NCBI GenBank assembly: GCA_017694665.1
Contig: JADIMP010000060.1
Span: 1-41,845, forward strand
DNA: 41,845 nt
Direction of reading: 5' to 3'
DNA from: Candidatus Gallilactobacillus intestinavium
GTDB taxonomy: Bacteria > Bacillota > Bacilli > Lactobacillales > Lactobacillaceae
Below, piece after piece: positions 37,913-41,845 of the stretch. The notes below the pieces were generated by a model, which saw nothing but the letters and a program-made list of their open reading frames with translations, had not been told where the DNA came from and did not search any database. The stretch's first letter is position 1. Every line of letters starts with the position of its first letter. The translations under genes were made by a program, and so were the position numbers.

Positions 37913-40447
37913 ATTTATTTTTCGATTTACAGTTAATAAAATTTGAACCATTGTAAAAATCAAGGAATTGCGTTTTCTAAATGCTATATATTTTGAATGC
38001 CATTCACTAGCATATTTATCTTTATATTTACGAAGTCCTTGAAAACTATAAAAATTATAGCCATATTCATAAATAAATCTAGCAATTTTTTCCTCAATAA
38101 AACTAAACCTAGATGTTCCTACATTAGATAAAGGAGCCATTCCTAAATTAAATTTACTTTTACCTTTTTCAATACCTAGTTTAAACAAATTAATAAACAT
38201 TACATCCATTGTTCCAGTCGGAGCATCGTCACTATATCTCATCAAATCAATTGAAGCATTGTCTCCTTGAGGCATATTAGTGGTAAAAGCTATAATTTTT
38301 CCTTCATTATTTCTAATAACATATACAGATGATTTATTTAAATAATATTCGCTAAAAAATCCCATAGAAAAACCGCTTTCGCGTCTTCCATGTAACCATT
38401 CATCAGAAATATTACGTAATTCATTTATAATTTTTTCACTAAAAGGCGGTGTTATTTCTTCAAATTTGTATCCTTCTCTCTCAAATTTACTCATTAAATT
38501 ACGATCAGATTTGCGCTTTTTACCTTCCATACTAAAACAAGATAAATCAACAAACCCCTCTTCTCCAAATTTTAGAAAATCATATCCAGATTCATGTAAA
38601 TCCATTGTCAATTGATCATTAATTTCATAAAAAACAATAGAATATCCTTCTTTATCTGCATCATTCATAAAAGCATTAATTGCTTTATTAATAAATCTAT
38701 AATCTCCAATAGGTTCCCCCATAACAATTAATTTATTGGCCATTTTTCGATACATAAAAAACAATTTATCTTCATTTTGCTCTTGATAAAAATAAAAATA
38801 TTTATCTCTTAAATAAGCTAAATGACTAACTTCATTATTTCCATATTCATTAATGAGTTTATTTATTCTTTTATAATCATAATTATTTATAAACCTTGTA
38901 TGCTTTGAATCATGGATATATATATAGAGACCCCATGAAATTATTATAGATAAAAACATAGCTACTAATCCACTTAGCCATACATGTTCAGAGGGAAATA
39001 AAATCATATCTGATACATGATGCTGTTCTTGATAATTAGGCATGTTATATAGTCCCACAATTATATAAGTTATCATAATTGCGCCAAAAATCATTATATC
39101 GAATCCAAGTGCCCCCCATGAATACTGAAAATTAGTTCGATAAAATCCCTTTTTTGAAATCATTAATGCTAATAAAACTATAGATAAAAAGATTAACATT
39201 TTTATTGAAGGATCTTTCCATAATGTATTAATAGAACCAATTAAAAAAACTATTGTTGTAGGCCAAAAAGCTTTTTTTACCCTTGAACTAACACCTCTAG
39301 CCAAAATTATAAGAATAAACCCTACTATAATGTTGGTTACTTGATTAGCAAAATAAATAACATATCCATACAAATTACTATATATTTGATTATAATCTTG
39401 CAATTTAGGAAATGTAGCAACCAAAATAATCATGATTCCTGAAAACCATAAAAAGCCTACTAATATATAATGAGCCAGTTTCCTAAACAGTTGCATTGGG
39501 ATTTCATCTAAAGTTCTATTTACTTTATGACCTAAATCATGGATAAAAAATACTACACCCAAAATAAAAGGAAATACATAATAAAAAAGTCTATATAATA
39601 ATAACCAAACTAAAACATCGGCCTTTCCTAAACCTAAAATTGACAATCCTGATAACATGCATGCATCAAAAGATCCCAATCCTCCTGGAATCATAGAAAT
39701 AACACCAATAATAGAAGAAATCGCAAAAATAGGTATTATAGCTAACCAATTTGTTTTATTTCCCATTAAAAAACCAATTAAAATGAATAAAGTACAACAA
39801 CTAATCCATTCTAAACTGGATCCCGTCATTAAAGAAAACTGTCTTTTCTCAGTTAAACCGTCAAAAAATTCTCCATCTATTTTATGAGTAATTAGTAACA
39901 ATATTGGGAAATATAATGCTCCGCCAAATAAAAATAACCAATATCGATTAAACTGATAGCCTATATGCAGAATATAAACCAAAAAAGAAGCAATCCAACA
40001 TAATAATGACAATCCAGTTAATAAAAATAAGGCTATTTTAGAAATAGCAAATAAAATTTCTTTCTTTGATGCACCTTTACTATAAAAATTAGCTCTCAGT
40101 GCCGCTCCTAAAAATCCACCAAAACCAGCAATATTAGTAAAGGTATTACAAGCCCATCCAGCTCGTAATATATATAATTTATTAAATGTTCCTGGTAAAA
40201 ATTTAACAATATTAAAATCATAATTTAACATCGGCAGAACAGCAATGAATCCTAAAACAAACATTAAACATAAATGACTAAAACTTTGTTGACTAAAAAT
40301 TAATAATACCTGATCACCATTAATTTCATGAAAATCATGAATTAATTCATGAACCACAAAAATTAGTACTAATACCACAAAAATTATCTTCAATAACGTT
40401 AAATGTTTTTCTATTTTTTCCCACGTATTTTTAAAAAAATTAGTCAA
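37895..40447 (-). CDS. mprF: Phosphatidylglycerol lysyltransferase/flippase MprF
   Basis: MprF (850 residues) makes lysyl-phosphatidylglycerol with Lys-tRNA and flips it to the outer leaflet, reducing the surface charge and the effect of cationic peptides. The N-terminal half (about residues 1-510) has some 13-14 hydrophobic segments. The C-terminal half is the DUF2156 synthase with DLSCFSMEGKKRK, RRESGFSMGFFSEYYL, LGMAPLSNVG and FYSFQGLRKYK. The start is a TTG (40447-40445) with AGGAG 9 nt upstream. Lys rather than Ala as the transferred residue is the family's common case, not shown here. Confidence 0.95.
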   Translation of the reverse strand: MTNFFKNTWEKIEKHLTLLKIIFVVLVLIFVVHELIHDFHEINGDQVLLIFSQQSFSHLCLMFVLGFIAVLPMLNYDFNIVKFLPGTFNKLYILRAGWACNTFTNIAGFGGFLGAALRANFYSKGASKKEILFAISKIALFLLTGLSLLCWIASFLVYILHIGYQFNRYWLFLFGGALYFPILLLITHKIDGEFFDGLTEKRQFSLMTGSSLEWISCCTLFILIGFLMGNKTNWLAIIPIFAISSIIGVISMIPGGLGSFDACMLSGLSILGLGKADVLVWLLLYRLFYYVFPFILGVVFFIHDLGHKVNRTLDEIPMQLFRKLAHYILVGFLWFSGIMIILVATFPKLQDYNQIYSNLYGYVIYFANQVTNIIVGFILIILARGVSSRVKKAFWPTTIVFLIGSINTLWKDPSIKMLIFLSIVLLALMISKKGFYRTNFQYSWGALGFDIMIFGAIMITYIIVGLYNMPNYQEQHHVSDMILFPSEHVWLSGLVAMFLSIIISWGLYIYIHDSKHTRFINNYDYKRINKLINEYGNNEVSHLAYLRDKYFYFYQEQNEDKLFFMYRKMANKLIVMGEPIGDYRFINKAINAFMNDADKEGYSIVFYEINDQLTMDLHESGYDFLKFGEEGFVDLSCFSMEGKKRKSDRNLMSKFEREGYKFEEITPPFSEKIINELRNISDEWLHGRRESGFSMGFFSEYYLNKSSVYVIRNNEGKIIAFTTNMPQGDNASIDLMRYSDDAPTGTMDVMFINLFKLGIEKGKSKFNLGMAPLSNVGTSRFSFIEEKIARFIYEYGYNFYSFQGLRKYKDKYASEWHSKYIAFRKRNSLIFTMVQILLTVNRKINKKEAA

Positions 40448-40510
40448 TATTAAATTCTCCTAATATATTCGGTACATTCAATATCTTAATAAATTTTACG
40501 CTAATATCAA

Positions 40511-40546
40511 ATAAAAAAGAGAACCAATAATATTTCATTAGTTCTC
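40511..40546 (-). terminator. Terminator of the secreted-protein pair
   Basis: On the minus strand GAGAAC and GTTCTC (40519-40524 with 40541-40546), with an inner AAT/ATT pair, then six Ts (40518-40513). It lies just after the 40556 gene and 65 nt before mprF. Confidence 0.8.
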
Positions 40547-40555
40547 CTTTATAAT

Positions 40556-41194
40556 TTACTTATATTCATTAATTAATTTTTTAAGTTCATGTTGAGCCGC
40601 TTTATCTTTAGAAACAACCCACTTTCTATCAGTCTGTGTAAATTCATTTGGATTAGTTCCATCATCACTATATTCACAAAAACCAGTTGTTTCATCTAAT
40701 ACACCTTGATTTTTTAATTCGTAAACAACTCCATTATCAGCCAGTAAATATTTATCCATAGGCTTGTTATTATCTAAAGATTGATATTCTTCTGCACAAA
40801 TATCTAAATCATCATCGCGTCCAACTTTTCCATCAGTACTTGTACCAAAAATACATCCACCTATTGCATGTAATTTAAAATGATTACTACCAGGATTACC
40901 TTGATTTTGCACTTGCACTCTTCCATTAGGAGTATTAGCAAACCAATCACCCATTCCAGCAGCACCGTGATTAAAATAATCGTCAGACACTACCATTCCT
41001 CCAAGTTGAGCACGTTTAGCTGCCCAATTCATAAAACCATTTTCTATCTCATCTTTTTGATTATCATTTAGTTTTACAATATTGTTATCATTATTTTCAT
41101 CTGATGATGCATAACAATGTAAATTTGTTAAACAAAAATAACCTATTAAAAATGAAAATATAAAAGTTATTAAAAAGCATTTAAATTTTGCCAT
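40556..41194 (-). CDS. Unrecognised secreted protein, three-cysteine mature part
   Basis: This is 212 residues from the ATG at 41194, which directly follows the upstream stop with GGTGAT as the only ribosome site. An earlier ATG (41206) overlaps the upstream gene and would add MVIN. The signal peptide (about 1-31; basic MAKFK, a long hydrophobic core, then a CYA|SS cleavage site) has no lipobox. The mature part is acidic, with the motif FMNWAAKRAQLGGMVVSDDYF, then HGAAGMGDWF, NPGSNHFKLHAIGG, and three Cys (GGCIF, DICAE, GFCEY). The pattern suggests a folded extracellular domain, but I do not recognise a characterised family. It is co-transcribed with the 41196 gene. I do not assign a function. 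Confidence 0.75.
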   Translation of the reverse strand: MAKFKCFLITFIFSFLIGYFCLTNLHCYASSDENNDNNIVKLNDNQKDEIENGFMNWAAKRAQLGGMVVSDDYFNHGAAGMGDWFANTPNGRVQVQNQGNPGSNHFKLHAIGGCIFGTSTDGKVGRDDDLDICAEEYQSLDNNKPMDKYLLADNGVVYELKNQGVLDETTGFCEYSDDGTNPNEFTQTDRKWVVSKDKAAQHELKKLINEYK

Positions 41195-41195
41195 A

Positions 41196-41792
41196 TTAAT
41201 CACCATTTGTTACTTTATCGATTTCAGTCATTATATCTTGATTTTTTATATTTTGAGTATTTACTATAGACAATTTATTCATAAAAGAATTTATCCAAGA
41301 ATGATCAACTGCCTTTTTCAAATCATTAATATTAACTACAGCAATGGGATTTTTAGTTGACGTAATATCAGGTCCAGCTCCATCACCAATATTATAAATA
41401 TAAACTAAATTATTTTTAATAGAATAAGTAGGAATATCACTATTAGTGGAAGTATAAATTGAATACACAAATCTTCCATGTTGTGATAAATGATGAGTTG
41501 GATCGTTTAAATATTTACGATTATTATATTTAGTTTTCACAACAGCCAATTTTTTAGCATGAATCCCATTATTGAGTGAATTCACAACTGCATTATATCC
41601 TTCATTATTATCATTAACCTTTTTAATACCATAATAAAGAACTTCTGCAGCTAATTGTTTTTCATTATTTTCTTTCAAAAAGGAATCAGCATAAACATTA
41701 TTATTAATACAATTACCAATAGTTGTTAACGACATCGTTAAAAACGATAAAAATAATATTCCAATTACTTTTAAAATATACTTTCTTTTCAT
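41196..41792 (-). CDS. Unrecognised secreted protein, first gene of the pair
   Basis: This is 198 residues. The signal peptide (about 1-36) has a basic start (MKRKYILK), a hydrophobic core and a VYA|DS cleavage site, without a lipobox cysteine. The mature protein of about 160 residues has no Cys and is rich in Asn, Lys and Tyr, with HHLSQHGRFVYSIYTST, YNIGDGAGPDITST and VNINDLKKAVDHSW. GAGGTG lies 5 nt before the ATG. It is followed at a 1-nt distance by the second secreted protein. The two do not look alike beyond the signal peptide. A role in the cell surface or in protease/peptide binding is possible but not shown. I do not recognise the family. Confidence 0.75.
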   Translation of the reverse strand: MKRKYILKVIGILFLSFLTMSLTTIGNCINNNVYADSFLKENNEKQLAAEVLYYGIKKVNDNNEGYNAVVNSLNNGIHAKKLAVVKTKYNNRKYLNDPTHHLSQHGRFVYSIYTSTNSDIPTYSIKNNLVYIYNIGDGAGPDITSTKNPIAVVNINDLKKAVDHSWINSFMNKLSIVNTQNIKNQDIMTEIDKVTNGD

Positions 41793-41845
41793 AATTACAC
41801 CTCATAAATAACATGTTATATAAACATTAGTATATAATTAAACTA

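Overview
The window is an ordinary-looking chromosomal segment of a very AT-rich, low-GC Gram-positive bacterium, most probably a member of the Lactobacillaceae. The evidence is the gene order (pspC-yvlD-hprK-lgt-gpsA-galU-trxB-pgcA-uvrB-uvrA; tsaB-rimI-tsaD next to ydiF-rex-groES-groEL; dnaX-recR-tmk-holB-yabA-rsmI; nrdHEF), the HPr kinase, a 787-residue SecA without the C-terminal zinc tail, an RF2 gene with the +1 recoding site, and AGGAGG-type ribosome binding sites. I cannot name the species. I see no phage, insertion sequence, CRISPR array, tRNA or rRNA. The one RNA gene I am sure of is the small SRP RNA (ffs).

Layout. Bases 1-867 hold the 5' part of a YibE/F-like membrane protein. Bases 967-8228 carry pgcA, uvrB, uvrA and a small NAD(P)-binding protein, all on the minus strand. 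Bases 8294-13505 carry pspC, yvlD, hprK, lgt, gpsA, galU and trxB, a tight minus-strand run that makes precursors for the envelope and controls carbon metabolism. Bases 13556-17753 hold hpf, secA and prfB; prfB is read through a programmed frameshift at 14598-14603. Bases 17860-19801 are groEL and groES, preceded by a CtsR operator (19925-19941) and no visible CIRCE. Bases 19958-22767 hold rex and the divergent ABC-F gene ydiF. Bases 22799-25127 are tsaB-rimI-tsaD. Bases 25196-32200 form one long minus-strand unit from dnaX to galE. Bases 32201-32612 hold ffs on the minus strand and, facing it, what looks like an undescribed plus-strand small RNA with its own promoter and terminator. Bases 32613-33678 are tadA and a methyltransferase. 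Bases 33679-37864 are a plus-strand nrdH-nrdE-nrdF-LOG operon under two NrdR boxes. Bases 37895-40447 are mprF, and 40556-41792 are two tandem genes for unrecognised secreted proteins.

How the genes fit together. Most are housekeeping: DNA repair (uvrAB, recR), replication (dnaX, holB, yabA, tmk), dNTP supply (nrdHEF), translation (prfB, rsmI, tadA, tsaBD, rimI, hpf, ydiF), secretion and lipoproteins (secA, ffs, lgt), sugar nucleotides (pgcA, galU, galE), redox (trxB, rex), stress (groESL) and the cell surface (mprF, the secreted pair).

Several clusters look pared down compared with relatives: ybaB, yaaL, darA and ricT are absent from the dnaX-yabA cluster, and comFA/comFC are absent next to hpf. 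Intrinsic terminator hairpins repeatedly end only about 14-21 nt before the next start codon on the same strand, which leaves no room for a promoter and suggests leaky terminators used to step down expression. The observations most worth following are the putative small RNA at about 32304-32456, the stepped terminators, the CtsR-only groESL promoter, and the secreted-protein pair at the right edge.
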